Source of the DNA: DASYTH01 sp045806965
Lineage (GTDB): Bacteria; Actinomycetota; Actinomycetes; Mycobacteriales; Pseudonocardiaceae
Length of the DNA stretch: 64,000 nucleotides
Assembly: GCA_045806965.1 (NCBI GenBank)
Contig: JBJMIG010000060.1
Span: 24,613-88,612, forward strand
Direction of reading: 5' to 3'
This document shows positions 26,849 to 34,921 of the stretch, in pieces (position 1 is the stretch's first letter; each line of letters opens with the position of its first letter). The translations under genes were made by a program, and so were the position numbers. Below the pieces are notes generated by a model. That model saw only the letters and a list, made by a program, of their open reading frames with translations. It had not been told where the DNA came from and made no database searches.

Positions 26849-27631
26849 TCAGCTGAGGCGGCGGTTGGCCAGCACCGGGATCGTCTCGCGGGTGGCGGTG
26901 ACCAGGCCTGCATCGACGTCGACGGTGAGCATGTCCGGGGTGGGGCCAAGTTGGGCATGCACGGCGCCGGTCGGGGTGGCCACGGTGGTGTAGCCGATGC
27001 CGGTGGGCGCCTTGGGGTCGGGCGTGCCCGGATCGGCCTGAGCACAGGCGAGCAGCCAGCAGGTCGAGTCCAGCGCGCGGGCGCGGACCAGCAGTTCCCA
27101 TTGTTCGCGCTTGCCCTCGCCGGCCCCCCACGACGCGCCGAGCAGGATGGCGGTCGCGCCGGCCGAGGCCAGCCGGGTGAACAACTCCGGAAAGCGGACG
27201 TCGTAACAGGTGGCGATGCCGAACACGGTGTCGTCGACGGTGAACGTCATCGGGGTCGACCCGGGGGCGACGGTCCGCGACTCGGTGAAGCCGAACGCGT
27301 CGAACAGGTGGATCTTGTCGTAGCCGACGTGCCGGTCGCGCCCGGTGATCAGCGTCGTGTTGTGTACCCGGCCGTCCGGTGCCGGGGTGAACATGCCGGC
27401 GACCACCACCACGTCGTGCTCATCGGCCACCCCGCGCACCGCGGCGGCCCACGGCCCGGACAGCGGCTCGGCGAGCGGCGTCAGCGGAACCCCGAAGCAG
27501 GCCATGGTCGCCTCCGGGAACAGCACGACCCGCGCCCCGGACGACGCGGCGGCCCGAACGCCGGCCTCGACCTCCTTGAGGTTCGCCGCCGGGTCGGGCG
27601 TCGAGGTGATCTGGCAGAGCGCTACCCGCAT
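26849..27631 (-). CDS. Carbon-nitrogen hydrolase (nitrilase superfamily)
   Basis: 260 residues from the ATG complementary to 27629-27631, supported by AGGAGG 7-8 nt upstream. The Glu-Lys-Cys triad is visible: Glu in LFPEATMACFG, Lys in GYDKIHLFDAFG, Cys in FGIATCYDVRFPELF. These enzymes hydrolyse amides such as deaminated glutathione or omega-amides; the exact substrate is unclear. Divergent from the peptide-binding lipoprotein gene. Confidence 0.92.
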   Translation of the reverse strand: MRVALCQITSTPDPAANLKEVEAGVRAAASSGARVVLFPEATMACFGVPLTPLAEPLSGPWAAAVRGVADEHDVVVVAGMFTPAPDGRVHNTTLITGRDRHVGYDKIHLFDAFGFTESRTVAPGSTPMTFTVDDTVFGIATCYDVRFPELFTRLASAGATAILLGASWGAGEGKREQWELLVRARALDSTCWLLACAQADPGTPDPKAPTGIGYTTVATPTGAVHAQLGPTPDMLTVDVDAGLVTATRETIPVLANRRLS

Positions 27632-27698
27632 GTGCCGCCTCCTGCTGACCTGGACTACTCGCACAGACAATCCGCCCGCACGCCGCAGCCGGGGCGGC

Positions 27699-27704
27699 TA
27701 GGGT
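27699..27704 (+). promoter_or_regulatory. Candidate -10 element of the peptide-binding protein gene (leaderless)
   Basis: TAGGGT, 8 nt before the GTG at 27713; no ribosome site between. Confidence 0.4.
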
Positions 27705-27712
27705 CGGAACTC

Positions 27713-29275
27713 GTGTCCATCGTGTCGCGCCGCAGCCGCATCTGGCCAGTGCTCGCGGTGACGATGGCCGCGACGGTGGCGGCGGCCTGTACCGGGAAGC
27801 CGACCCCGCCGGCCTCCGGCGACCTCGCCGGAACCTCGCTGGTGATCGCGGTCGCCGAGGAGCCGGTCACGATGAACCCGCTCGCGGGCTACGCCGAACA
27901 CGGCGCGGCGAAGATCTTCGACGGCCTGGTCGAGCACCGCGCGAACGGCTCGCTTCGCCCGGTGCTCACCACGGAGCTGCCGGAGCCCGCCCCGGACGGG
28001 ATGTCGTGGACCGCCAAGCTGCGCGCCAACGTGACCTTCGCCGACGGCACCAGTTTCGACGCCGCCGACGTGGTAGCCACCTACAGGGCGATCCTCGACC
28101 CGCGCTACGCCTCCCCGCTGCGGCAACGGTTTCCGATGCTCAGCGGGATGCGGCAGGTGGACTCGGCGACGGTCCGCTTCGAGCTCTCCCGCCCCTACGC
28201 CCCGTTCCTCGAGTTGCTCGTGCTCGGCATCCTGCCGAGCGAGGCGCTCGCCACCCCGGCCCCGGTCACGAACACCCCCGATCCGCCGGCCGGCACCGGG
28301 CCCTACCGGCTCACCGAGTGGCAGCACGGCCAACGCCTCGTGCTCGAGGCCAACAAGTCGTACTTCGACGGGGTAGCGGCGATCACGAAGGTCACCGTGG
28401 AGTTCCGGGCCACCGACGACGACCGCGCGGCGCGGCTGCGGGAGGGCAAGCTGGACGGTGCCGCGCTGCCCCCGGCGTTGGCCCGCACCTTCGAGAGTGC
28501 CACCGGCTTTCGGGTGGTCGCGCACACCGCGTCCGACCCGCACGCGATCCTGATGCCGCCGAGCGACCCGGTGACCGCCGATCCGGCCCTGCGCACCGCG
28601 CTGAACTACGGGATCAACCGGAAGGCGCTGGTGGACGGTCCGCTCGCCGGCAAGGGCAGCGAGGCGTCCACTCCGATGCCCGACGTGCTGGCCGAGTTCG
28701 TCGAACCGGCCGCGACCTACCCGTATGACGTGACCAGGGCGCTGGACCGGCTCAGCGCTGGCGGCTGGCTCCCCGGCGCGGACGGCATGCGCATGAGGAA
28801 CGGGCAGCCGGCCGCGTTCACGCTGCTCTACCACGGCGGTGACACCCTGGCCCGGGATCTGGCGACCGCGTTCGCCGCCGCCGCGCGGGGGATCGGCGTT
28901 GCGGTGACGCCGCGGGCGGTGGACACGCCGGGACTGCTCGCCCGTTCGGCCAAGGACGCCATGCTGGTCGACTTCGGCGACCCGTTCGACCCCGACCTGC
29001 GGCTCTACGACCTGCTGCACTCCGGGGCCAACCCGACCATCGACGCCGCGCTGGAGTCCGGCCGCACGGCCACCGACCCGGCCCAGCGGGCCATCGCCTA
29101 CCGCAAGTTACAGCGGGCCTACCTCGACGCGCCGAGCATGATCGTGCTGGTGGCGCCGGATCACACCTACATCATGCGGGACAACTGGAACGGCTACGAG
29201 CCGGTGGTCGACGCGGACAGCACCGACTTCACCTGGGGCGCCTGGTGGAACCTGAACAAGTGGACGCCCCGGTGA
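27713..29275 (+). CDS. Family-5 (DppA/OppA-type) substrate-binding lipoprotein, orphan
   Basis: 520 residues. Signal peptide with lipobox AAAC about residues 22-25, then the SBP family-5 pattern: AKIFDGLVEHRANGSLRPVLTTELPEPAPDGMSWTAKLRANVTFADGTSFDAADVVATY, and LRTALNYGINRKALVDG later. Members bind peptides, nickel or other small ligands outside the membrane. No permease or ATPase genes of the Dpp type are next to it, so it would have to serve a transporter encoded elsewhere or act as a sensor. The hisD promoter probably lies in its 3' end. Confidence 0.9.
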   Translation: MSIVSRRSRIWPVLAVTMAATVAAACTGKPTPPASGDLAGTSLVIAVAEEPVTMNPLAGYAEHGAAKIFDGLVEHRANGSLRPVLTTELPEPAPDGMSWTAKLRANVTFADGTSFDAADVVATYRAILDPRYASPLRQRFPMLSGMRQVDSATVRFELSRPYAPFLELLVLGILPSEALATPAPVTNTPDPPAGTGPYRLTEWQHGQRLVLEANKSYFDGVAAITKVTVEFRATDDDRAARLREGKLDGAALPPALARTFESATGFRVVAHTASDPHAILMPPSDPVTADPALRTALNYGINRKALVDGPLAGKGSEASTPMPDVLAEFVEPAATYPYDVTRALDRLSAGGWLPGADGMRMRNGQPAAFTLLYHGGDTLARDLATAFAAAARGIGVAVTPRAVDTPGLLARSAKDAMLVDFGDPFDPDLRLYDLLHSGANPTIDAALESGRTATDPAQRAIAYRKLQRAYLDAPSMIVLVAPDHTYIMRDNWNGYEPVVDADSTDFTWGAWWNLNKWTPR

Positions 29276-29281
29276 GACAAC

Positions 29282-29287
29282 TACCCT
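29282..29287 (+). promoter_or_regulatory. Candidate -10 element of hisD (leaderless)
   Basis: TACCCT, 6 nt before ATG 29294. A TGGACG at 29261-29266 could be a weak -35 within the preceding gene. Confidence 0.45.
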
Positions 29288-29293
29288 GACCGC

Positions 29294-30610
29294 ATGCTCT
29301 CCCGTATCGATCTGCGTGACCGGTTGCCTGCCCCGGCCGAGCTCCGGGCCGTGTTGCCGAGGGCCGAGGTGGACGTGGACGCGGTGCTGCACCGGGTGCG
29401 GCCGCTGGTCGAGGCGGTCCGCGAGCGTGGGGTCGAGGCCGTGCTCGAGTTCACCGAGCAGTTCGACAAGGTGCGTCCGGCCGCCGTCCGGGTGCCCGGC
29501 GCCCGGCTCGAGGCCGCGCTGGACGAGCTTGACCCGGCGGTGCGGGAGGCGTTGCGGGAGTCGATCGGCCGGGCCCGCGCGGTGCATGCCGACCAGCGGC
29601 GCACGGACGTGACCACCCAGGTGGTGCCGGGCGGCACGGTGACCGAGCGCTGGGTGCCGGTTGGCCGGGTCGGGCTGTACGCCCCGGGCGGGCTGGCGGT
29701 GTATCCGTCCAGCGTGATCATGAACGTGGTGCCGGCGCAGACCGCCGGGGTCGGCTCGCTGGTGCTCTGCTCGCCCCCGCAGGTCGAGTTCGGCGGGCTA
29801 CCGCACCCCACGATCTTGGCCGCGGCCGCGCTGCTGGACGTGACCGAGGTATGGGCGGCCGGTGGAGCGCAAGCCGTGGCGCTGCTGGCTTTCGGCGGTA
29901 CCGACACGGACGGCGCCGAGCTCGCGGCGGTCGATCTGGTCACCGGGCCGGGAAACATCTACGTGACGGCGGCGAAGCGGTTGCTGCGCGGCCAGATCGG
30001 CATCGACTCCGAGGCCGGGCCGACCGAGATCGCGGTGCTCGCCGACGAGACCGCGGACCCGGTGCACGTGGCCGCGGACCTGATCAGCCAGGCCGAGCAC
30101 GACACGCTGGCGGCCAGCGTGCTGGTCACCGACTCGGTCGCGCTGGCCGACGCCGTGGACGCCGAACTGGTCCGGCAGGTCGGTGCCACCAAGCACACCG
30201 AGCGGATCGCGACGGCGTTGCGCGGCCGGCAGTCCGGTTGTGTGCTGGTGTCCACTGTGGACGACGGGCTGCGGGTGGTGGACGCGTACGCGGCCGAGCA
30301 CCTGGAGATCCAGACCGCGCACGCGCGCGAGGTGGCCGGCCGGGTGCGGAACGCGGGAGCCGTGTTCGTCGGCCCGCACGCCCCGGTCTCGCTCGGTGAC
30401 TACTGCGCCGGCTCCAACCACGTGCTGCCAACCGGTGGTTGTGCCAGGCACTCGTCGGGCCTGTCGGTGCAGACATTTCTGCGCGGCATCCAGGTGATCG
30501 ACTACACCGAGGAGGCGCTGCGCGCGGTGGCCGGCAAGGTGGTGGCGCTGGCGAACGCCGAGGACCTGCCGGCGCACGGGCAGGCCGTGACCGCGAGGTT
30601 CCGGTCATGA
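29294..30610 (+). CDS. hisD: Histidinol dehydrogenase
   Basis: Last two steps of histidine synthesis, histidinol to histidine with NAD. 438 residues. ERWVPVGRVGLYAPGGLAVYPSSVIMN, VDLVTGPGNIYVTAAKRLLRGQIGIDSEAGPTEI and HVLPTGGCARHSSGLSVQTFLR are family blocks, with zinc-binding His in the SQAEHD and CAGSNHVLPT segments. First gene of hisD-hisC-hisB, with 4-bp overlaps. Confidence 0.96.
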   Translation: MLSRIDLRDRLPAPAELRAVLPRAEVDVDAVLHRVRPLVEAVRERGVEAVLEFTEQFDKVRPAAVRVPGARLEAALDELDPAVREALRESIGRARAVHADQRRTDVTTQVVPGGTVTERWVPVGRVGLYAPGGLAVYPSSVIMNVVPAQTAGVGSLVLCSPPQVEFGGLPHPTILAAAALLDVTEVWAAGGAQAVALLAFGGTDTDGAELAAVDLVTGPGNIYVTAAKRLLRGQIGIDSEAGPTEIAVLADETADPVHVAADLISQAEHDTLAASVLVTDSVALADAVDAELVRQVGATKHTERIATALRGRQSGCVLVSTVDDGLRVVDAYAAEHLEIQTAHAREVAGRVRNAGAVFVGPHAPVSLGDYCAGSNHVLPTGGCARHSSGLSVQTFLRGIQVIDYTEEALRAVAGKVVALANAEDLPAHGQAVTARFRS

Positions 30611-31701
30611 TCGGCGACGAGGTCAGCATCGACGAGCTGCCGCTGCGCGACGACCTGCGCGGCCGCACGCCCTACGGCGCGCCCCAGCTGGATGTGCCGT
30701 TCCGGCTCAACACCAACGAGAACCCCTACCCGCCACCGCCCGCGCTGGTCGCCGACGTGACCGCGGCCGCGCGGCAGGTGGCAGCCTCCCTGCACCGCTA
30801 CCCGGACCGCGACGCGGTCGCCCTGCGCGCGGACCTCGCGCGGTATCTGTCCGAGTCCACCGGGGTCGAGCTGGCGACGGAGAACCTGTGGGCGGCCAAC
30901 GGGTCCAACGAGATCCTCCAGCAGGTGCTCCAGGCGTTCGGCGGCCCGGACCGGGTGGCGCTCGGCTTCGAGCCGTCCTACTCGATGCACCCGATCATCG
31001 CCGCCGGCACCCGCACCGAGTGGGCGCCCACCCCGCGCCGGACCGACTTCACCGTGGACCCGAGCGCGGCGGCCCGCATCGTCGCCGAACGCCGGCCGGA
31101 CGTGGTGTTCGTGACCAGCCCGAACAACCCGACCGGCGGCTCGATCCCGCTGACCGGCCTGCGCGAGCTGGTCCGCGCCGCGCCCGCGTTGGTGGTGGTC
31201 GACGAGGCCTACGCGGAGTTCTCCTCGCAACCCAGCGCAACGCACCTGCTCACGGAGTTCCCGGCCAAGGTGATCGTGAGCCGGACCATGAGCAAGGCGT
31301 TCGCGTTCGCCGGTGGCCGGCTGGGCTACCTCGCCGCGGCACCGGCCATTGTGGACGCGCTCCAGCTGGTGCGCCTGCCGTATCACCTGTCGTCGTTGAC
31401 CCAGGCCGCGGCCAGGGCGGCGCTGCGGCACGCCAAGGACACCCTGCGCTCGGTGCACGCGCTGTGCGCCGAACGGGACCGGGTGGTGGACGCGCTCGCC
31501 GGCATGGGCCTGCGTCCGGTACACAGCGACGCCAACTTCGTCCTCTTCGGACATTTCGACAACGCCAAGTCGGCCTGGAAATCCTATGTAGACAAGGGGG
31601 TGCTGGTCAGGGATGTGGGTATTCCGCACCACCTGAGGGTTACCATCGGCACTCCGCTGGAGAACGACGCGTTCCTGCTAGCGAGCAAGGAGATCAGGTG
31701 A
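30607..31701 (+). CDS. hisC: Histidinol-phosphate aminotransferase
   Basis: PLP enzyme forming histidinol phosphate from imidazole-acetol phosphate. 364 residues from the ATG overlapping hisD. RLNTNENPYPPPPAL, TSPNNPTGG, VVVDEAYAEF and the PLP-lysine motif SRTMSKAFAFAGGRLGY are seen. Overlaps hisB by 4 bp. May also serve aromatic amino acids, as some actinobacterial HisC proteins do. Confidence 0.95.
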   Translation: MIGDEVSIDELPLRDDLRGRTPYGAPQLDVPFRLNTNENPYPPPPALVADVTAAARQVAASLHRYPDRDAVALRADLARYLSESTGVELATENLWAANGSNEILQQVLQAFGGPDRVALGFEPSYSMHPIIAAGTRTEWAPTPRRTDFTVDPSAAARIVAERRPDVVFVTSPNNPTGGSIPLTGLRELVRAAPALVVVDEAYAEFSSQPSATHLLTEFPAKVIVSRTMSKAFAFAGGRLGYLAAAPAIVDALQLVRLPYHLSSLTQAAARAALRHAKDTLRSVHALCAERDRVVDALAGMGLRPVHSDANFVLFGHFDNAKSAWKSYVDKGVLVRDVGIPHHLRVTIGTPLENDAFLLASKEIR

Positions 31702-32297
31702 ACCGGATCGCCACCGTCGAGCGGACCACCCGGGAGTCGAAGGTGACCGTCGAGCTCAACCTCGACGGCACCGGCACCGCCGACGTGTCCACCGGAGTGC
31801 CATTCTACGACCACATGTTGACCTCGTTCGGGGTGCACGGCGCGTTCGATCTGACCGTGCGGGCCGCCGGGGACGTGGACGTGGACGCGCACCACACGGT
31901 TGAGGACGTGGCCATCGTGCTCGGCGAGGCGATCCGGCAAGCGTTGGGCGCCAAGGAGGGCATCCGGCGCTTCGGCGACGCGTGGATCCCGATGGACGAG
32001 ACCCTGGCGCACGCGGCGGTGGATGTGTCCGGCCGGCCCTACTGTGTGCTCACCGGCGAGCCCGAGGCGCTGGTCGGTTTCGTGGTCGGCGGCAACTATC
32101 CGACCGTGCTGAACCGGCACGTGTTCGAGTCGCTTGCCTTCCACGCCCAACTGGCGCTGCACGTGCGGGTGCTGCACGGTCGGGATCCGCACCACATCAC
32201 CGAGGCCCAGTACAAGGCGCTGGCCAGGGCATTGCGCGCGGCGGTCGAGCCGGATCCGCGGATCGGTGGGGTGCCGTCCACCAAGGGCGTGCTGTGA
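31698..32297 (+). CDS. hisB: Imidazoleglycerol-phosphate dehydratase
   Basis: 199 residues, monofunctional (no phosphatase domain). The Mn-binding His clusters DAHHTVEDVAIVLGEA and FHAQLALHVRVLHGRDPHHITEAQYKALARAL, and GVPFYDHMLTSFG, are complete. GTG start at 31698 overlaps hisC by 4 bp and the stop overlaps the next gene by 4 bp. Confidence 0.96.
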   Translation: MNRIATVERTTRESKVTVELNLDGTGTADVSTGVPFYDHMLTSFGVHGAFDLTVRAAGDVDVDAHHTVEDVAIVLGEAIRQALGAKEGIRRFGDAWIPMDETLAHAAVDVSGRPYCVLTGEPEALVGFVVGGNYPTVLNRHVFESLAFHAQLALHVRVLHGRDPHHITEAQYKALARALRAAVEPDPRIGGVPSTKGVL

Positions 32298-33226
32298 AGC
32301 CGCACCCTTTCGGTGCCGCCCGTCGTCCAGGTGACCCCGGAGCTGACTCGCAGATCGCCGGGAAGTACCGGCGCGAGGTGGCCACGGCCGGCGGCACCTG
32401 GTCGTCGATGATCAGCGTGGTTGGCCAGCCCGCGGTCGCCGACGGCGCGGACACCGTCGTGCAGGCGTACAGCGTGAACAAGATCGCGGTGGCCACCGCG
32501 GTGCTGGACAAGATCGACCGCGGGCTGCTCACGCTGGACCAGCGGGTGGACGTCACCGCGGACATCGTCATCGCGGACACCGATGCATTCCTGGCATTGG
32601 ACGGCGCCTACCCGAGCTCGATCACCCTCGGGCACGTGATGGCCATGCTGCTCACCGTCTCGGACAACACCTGCGTGCGGCTGTGTGGCCTGGTCTGCCC
32701 GGCCGCCGAGCTCAACGAGATCCTGCGCGCCAAGGGTTTCGTGCAGACCCAGGTGGTGCCGGTCGCCAACGCCAACCGGTTCTTCCTCGGCACCACCACG
32801 CCCGCCGAGACGCACACGTTGCTGCGCAACCTGGTCAATGGCACGCTGCTCGCCGGGTCGTCCACTCGGTACCTGCTCAACGTGCTGCGCGGCCTGAGCG
32901 CGTTCACCGACGGGGTGCGGCTGAACCTGTCCTCGGACGAGCGGCTGCGGGTGGCCACCAAGGCCGGCTGGTTCGCCGACGGCCGCAACGAAGCCGGTGT
33001 GATCTTCGACGCCGCCGGGGCGCCGGTGGTGACCTACGCGATGTTCGCCGCAGGTCCGTTCCGGGGCGACGCGGCGGCCAACGACGCCAACTTCGGTGCC
33101 ACCCATCCCGCGCTGCGGGCCAGGGCGGCTCTCGGCCGCACCATGGTCGACGCCGTGTCCCGGCTCTCCGGCGGCACCGCGCACACCTTCGGCGTCAACG
33201 CGTACCGGCCGTGCAACGGCGGCTAA
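32294..33226 (+). CDS. Class A beta-lactamase-like serine hydrolase, no signal peptide
   Basis: 310 residues from the GTG overlapping the hisB stop (GTGA). Penicillin-recognising serine enzyme motifs are present: Ser60-Val-Asn-Lys63 (SxxK), Ser123-Asp-Asn125 (SDN), and Lys223-Ala-Gly (KTG equivalent). There is no obvious secretion signal and no clear class A omega-loop ExxLN motif, so true beta-lactamase activity is uncertain; a cytosolic esterase/amidase is possible. Its place in the his operon suggests co-expression only. Confidence 0.82.
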   Translation: MKPHPFGAARRPGDPGADSQIAGKYRREVATAGGTWSSMISVVGQPAVADGADTVVQAYSVNKIAVATAVLDKIDRGLLTLDQRVDVTADIVIADTDAFLALDGAYPSSITLGHVMAMLLTVSDNTCVRLCGLVCPAAELNEILRAKGFVQTQVVPVANANRFFLGTTTPAETHTLLRNLVNGTLLAGSSTRYLLNVLRGLSAFTDGVRLNLSSDERLRVATKAGWFADGRNEAGVIFDAAGAPVVTYAMFAAGPFRGDAAANDANFGATHPALRARAALGRTMVDAVSRLSGGTAHTFGVNAYRPCNGG

Positions 33227-33229
33227 GCT
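33224..33229 (+). promoter_or_regulatory. Candidate -10 element overlapping the preceding stop codon
   Basis: TAAGCT, whose first three bases are the stop codon of the serine hydrolase gene, 8 nt before GTG 33238. Confidence 0.4.
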
Positions 33230-33237
33230 GCGCGGTC

Positions 33238-33396
33238 GTGTCCAAGGAAGTCCCGGTCATTCTGCTGCTCGCGCTCGCCGGATTCCTGCTCGGCGGGGTG
33301 TACACGACCTGGAAGTCGACCCGCCGGCTGGCCGTCGTGTTGTTGGTGCTGGCGGTGCTGGCCGCGGGTGGCGCGCTGGCCTGGCTGGCGTCCTGA
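33238..33396 (+). CDS. Small two-helix membrane protein
   Basis: 52 residues: VPVILLLALAGFLLGGVYTTW, a short basic turn KSTRR, then LAVVLLVLAVLAAGGALAWLAS. Two membrane helices with a positively charged loop. Unannotated small proteins of this shape occur between hisB and hisH in related actinomycetes. Function unknown; 3' end is 3 bp from the convergent soxR stop. Confidence 0.7.
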   Translation: MSKEVPVILLLALAGFLLGGVYTTWKSTRRLAVVLLVLAVLAAGGALAWLAS

Positions 33397-33399
33397 GGA

Positions 33400-33861
33400 C
33401 TAGAGCCCGCCCTCGCTCGCCGCCTTGAGGCCGGACGCGCCGGGGCCGAGCCGGGCCAGCCGGTCCTCCTGGTTCATCAGCGTGCAGGACTTGAGTGACA
33501 GGCAGCCGCATCCAATGCAGACGGTCAGCCGGTCGCGCAGCCGGTGTAGCGCATCGATCCTGGCGTCCAGTTCGGCCCGCCAGGCGTGGGACAGCCGCGC
33601 CCAGTCGGACTTGGTCGGGGTGCGGCGCTCCGGCAGGTTCTCCAGCGCCTCGTGGATCTCCTCGAGGCTGAGCCCGACCCGTTGCGCGGTGCGGATGAAC
33701 GCGAGCCGGCGCAGCACCGCGCGGTGGTAGCGGCGCTGGTTGCCGGTGGTGCGCTCGGCGGCGATGAGGCCGCGCTCCTCGTAGAACCGCAGCGCGGTAT
33801 GCGGGATCCCGCTCCGATCGGCGACTTCGCCGATGGTCAACGTGTCGGGAAGCTTGGACAC
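33400..33861 (-). CDS. soxR: SoxR-type redox-sensing MerR regulator
   Basis: 153 residues from the GTG complementary to 33859-33861. MerR HTH (LTIGEVADRSGIPHTALRFYEERGLI), dimerisation helix, and the 2Fe-2S motif CIGCGCLSLKSC with Cys115, Cys118, Cys120 and Cys126, the SoxR spacing. In actinomycetes SoxR responds to redox-active compounds. The promoter contains a 20-bp palindrome upstream, suggesting autoregulation or regulation of the adjacent hisH. The longer start at 33891 lies within that palindrome and is rejected. Confidence 0.92.
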   Translation of the reverse strand: MSKLPDTLTIGEVADRSGIPHTALRFYEERGLIAAERTTGNQRRYHRAVLRRLAFIRTAQRVGLSLEEIHEALENLPERRTPTKSDWARLSHAWRAELDARIDALHRLRDRLTVCIGCGCLSLKSCTLMNQEDRLARLGPGASGLKAASEGGL

Positions 33862-33868
33862 TTCACCG

Positions 33869-33900
33869 ACCCTACCCTCGACCTCGACCATGGTCGAGGT
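33869..33900 (-). promoter_or_regulatory. SoxR-box palindrome and soxR -10 element
   Basis: Perfect palindrome ACCTCGACCATGGTCGAGGT at 33881-33900, resembling the CCTCAAG...CTTGAGG SoxR box. On the minus strand TAGGGT (33869-33874) is 7 nt from the soxR GTG and is preceded by a 19-bp spacer containing the palindrome, the long spacer typical of MerR-type promoters. Confidence 0.7.
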
Positions 33901-33906
33901 TAGCCT
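33901..33906 (+). promoter_or_regulatory. Candidate -10 element of hisH (leaderless)
   Basis: TAGCCT, 6 nt before GTG 33913 and directly adjacent to the SoxR-type palindrome, so a protein bound there could affect this promoter too. Confidence 0.45.
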
Positions 33907-33912
33907 TGGCGG

Positions 33913-34545
33913 GTGGCACGTGTGGTGGTACTCGACTACGGATCGGGCAACCTGCGGTCCGCCGAGCGGGCGCTGCGCCGGGTGGGCGCGGACGTCGAGG
34001 TGACCGGCGACTTTCAGGCCGCACTGGACTGCGACGGCCTGGTGGTACCCGGGGTGGGTGCGTTCGCCGCGTGTATGCGGGGCCTGCGCGCGGCGCGGGG
34101 AGAGCGGATCGTCGGCCGGCGGCTGGCCGGGAACCGGCCGGTGCTGGGCATCTGTGTCGGTATGCAGATTCTGTTCGAGCGGGGCATCGAGCACGGGGTG
34201 GAGGCCGAGGGCTGCGGGGAGTGGCCCGGCACGGTGGACCGGCTGGAGGCGGAGATCGTGCCGCACATGGGCTGGAACACGGTGCGCGCGCCGGCGGCGT
34301 CGGTGCTGTTCGACGGTTTGCCGCCGGACACCCGGTTCTATTTTGTCCACTCCTACGCGGCGCGCAGGTGGGAGCTGGACGTCCGGCCGCCGTTTCCGGA
34401 ACCGCTGGTGACCTGGGCGACGCACGGCGACGATTTCGTTGCGGCGGTGGAGAACGGCCCGCTCTCGGCGACCCAGTTCCACCCGGAGAAGTCCGGCGAT
34501 GCCGGGGCGGAGCTGCTGCGGAACTGGCTCAAGGGGGTGGCCTAG
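33913..34545 (+). CDS. hisH: Imidazole glycerol phosphate synthase, glutaminase subunit
   Basis: Type-1 glutamine amidotransferase giving ammonia to HisF. 210 residues: VLDYGSGNLRSAERAL at the start, nucleophile Cys in LGICVGMQILFERG, and catalytic His-x-Glu in QFHPEKSGDAG. GTG start 33913. Partner HisF is encoded at 39371. The 3' end overlaps the convergent regulator gene by 17 bp. Confidence 0.95.
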   Translation: MARVVVLDYGSGNLRSAERALRRVGADVEVTGDFQAALDCDGLVVPGVGAFAACMRGLRAARGERIVGRRLAGNRPVLGICVGMQILFERGIEHGVEAEGCGEWPGTVDRLEAEIVPHMGWNTVRAPAASVLFDGLPPDTRFYFVHSYAARRWELDVRPPFPEPLVTWATHGDDFVAAVENGPLSATQFHPEKSGDAGAELLRNWLKGVA

Positions 34546-34921
34546 GCACGCCGGGGGTGACCGGAACCGGCCCGGGGCCGTCCTCTTCGGACTGTCCGGT
34601 TCCGGAGGAGCGGTCCCTAGTTGTGTGCTTGGCGACCAGGGCGCGCAGGGCGGCAATCTCCTGGGCGAGCGCCGTGCGGCCCTCGGTGGTGATGCTGACC
34701 CAGGTCTTGGGCCTGCGGCCGTCGTAGCCCTTCTCGACCTGGACCAGGCTCGCGGCCTCGAGCACGCTGATGTGCCTGGAGAGGTTTCCCGCGGTGAGCT
34801 CCAGCGCGTCGCGCAGGTAGCCGAACTCGACCCGTTTGGACTCCGCGGCCACCGTGAGGATGCCGAGCCGGTGCTTCTGGTGAACCACGTCGTCGAGCCC
34901 GTTGGTGGGGTGCTCGGTCAT
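34529..34921 (-). CDS. Winged-helix transcriptional regulator (ArsR/MarR-like, HTH_34)
   Basis: 130 residues. VVHQKHRLGILTVAAESKRVEFGYLRDALELTAGNLSRHISVLEAASLVQVEKGYDGRRPKTWVSITTEGRTAL is the winged-helix domain of single-domain regulators often paired with membrane-protein genes. The C-terminal tail is Pro/Gly-rich. It overlaps the upstream membrane gene by 4 bp, suggesting a two-gene unit and possible autoregulation at the palindrome 35816-35832. Confidence 0.87.
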   Translation of the reverse strand: MTEHPTNGLDDVVHQKHRLGILTVAAESKRVEFGYLRDALELTAGNLSRHISVLEAASLVQVEKGYDGRRPKTWVSITTEGRTALAQEIAALRALVAKHTTRDRSSGTGQSEEDGPGPVPVTPGVPRPPP

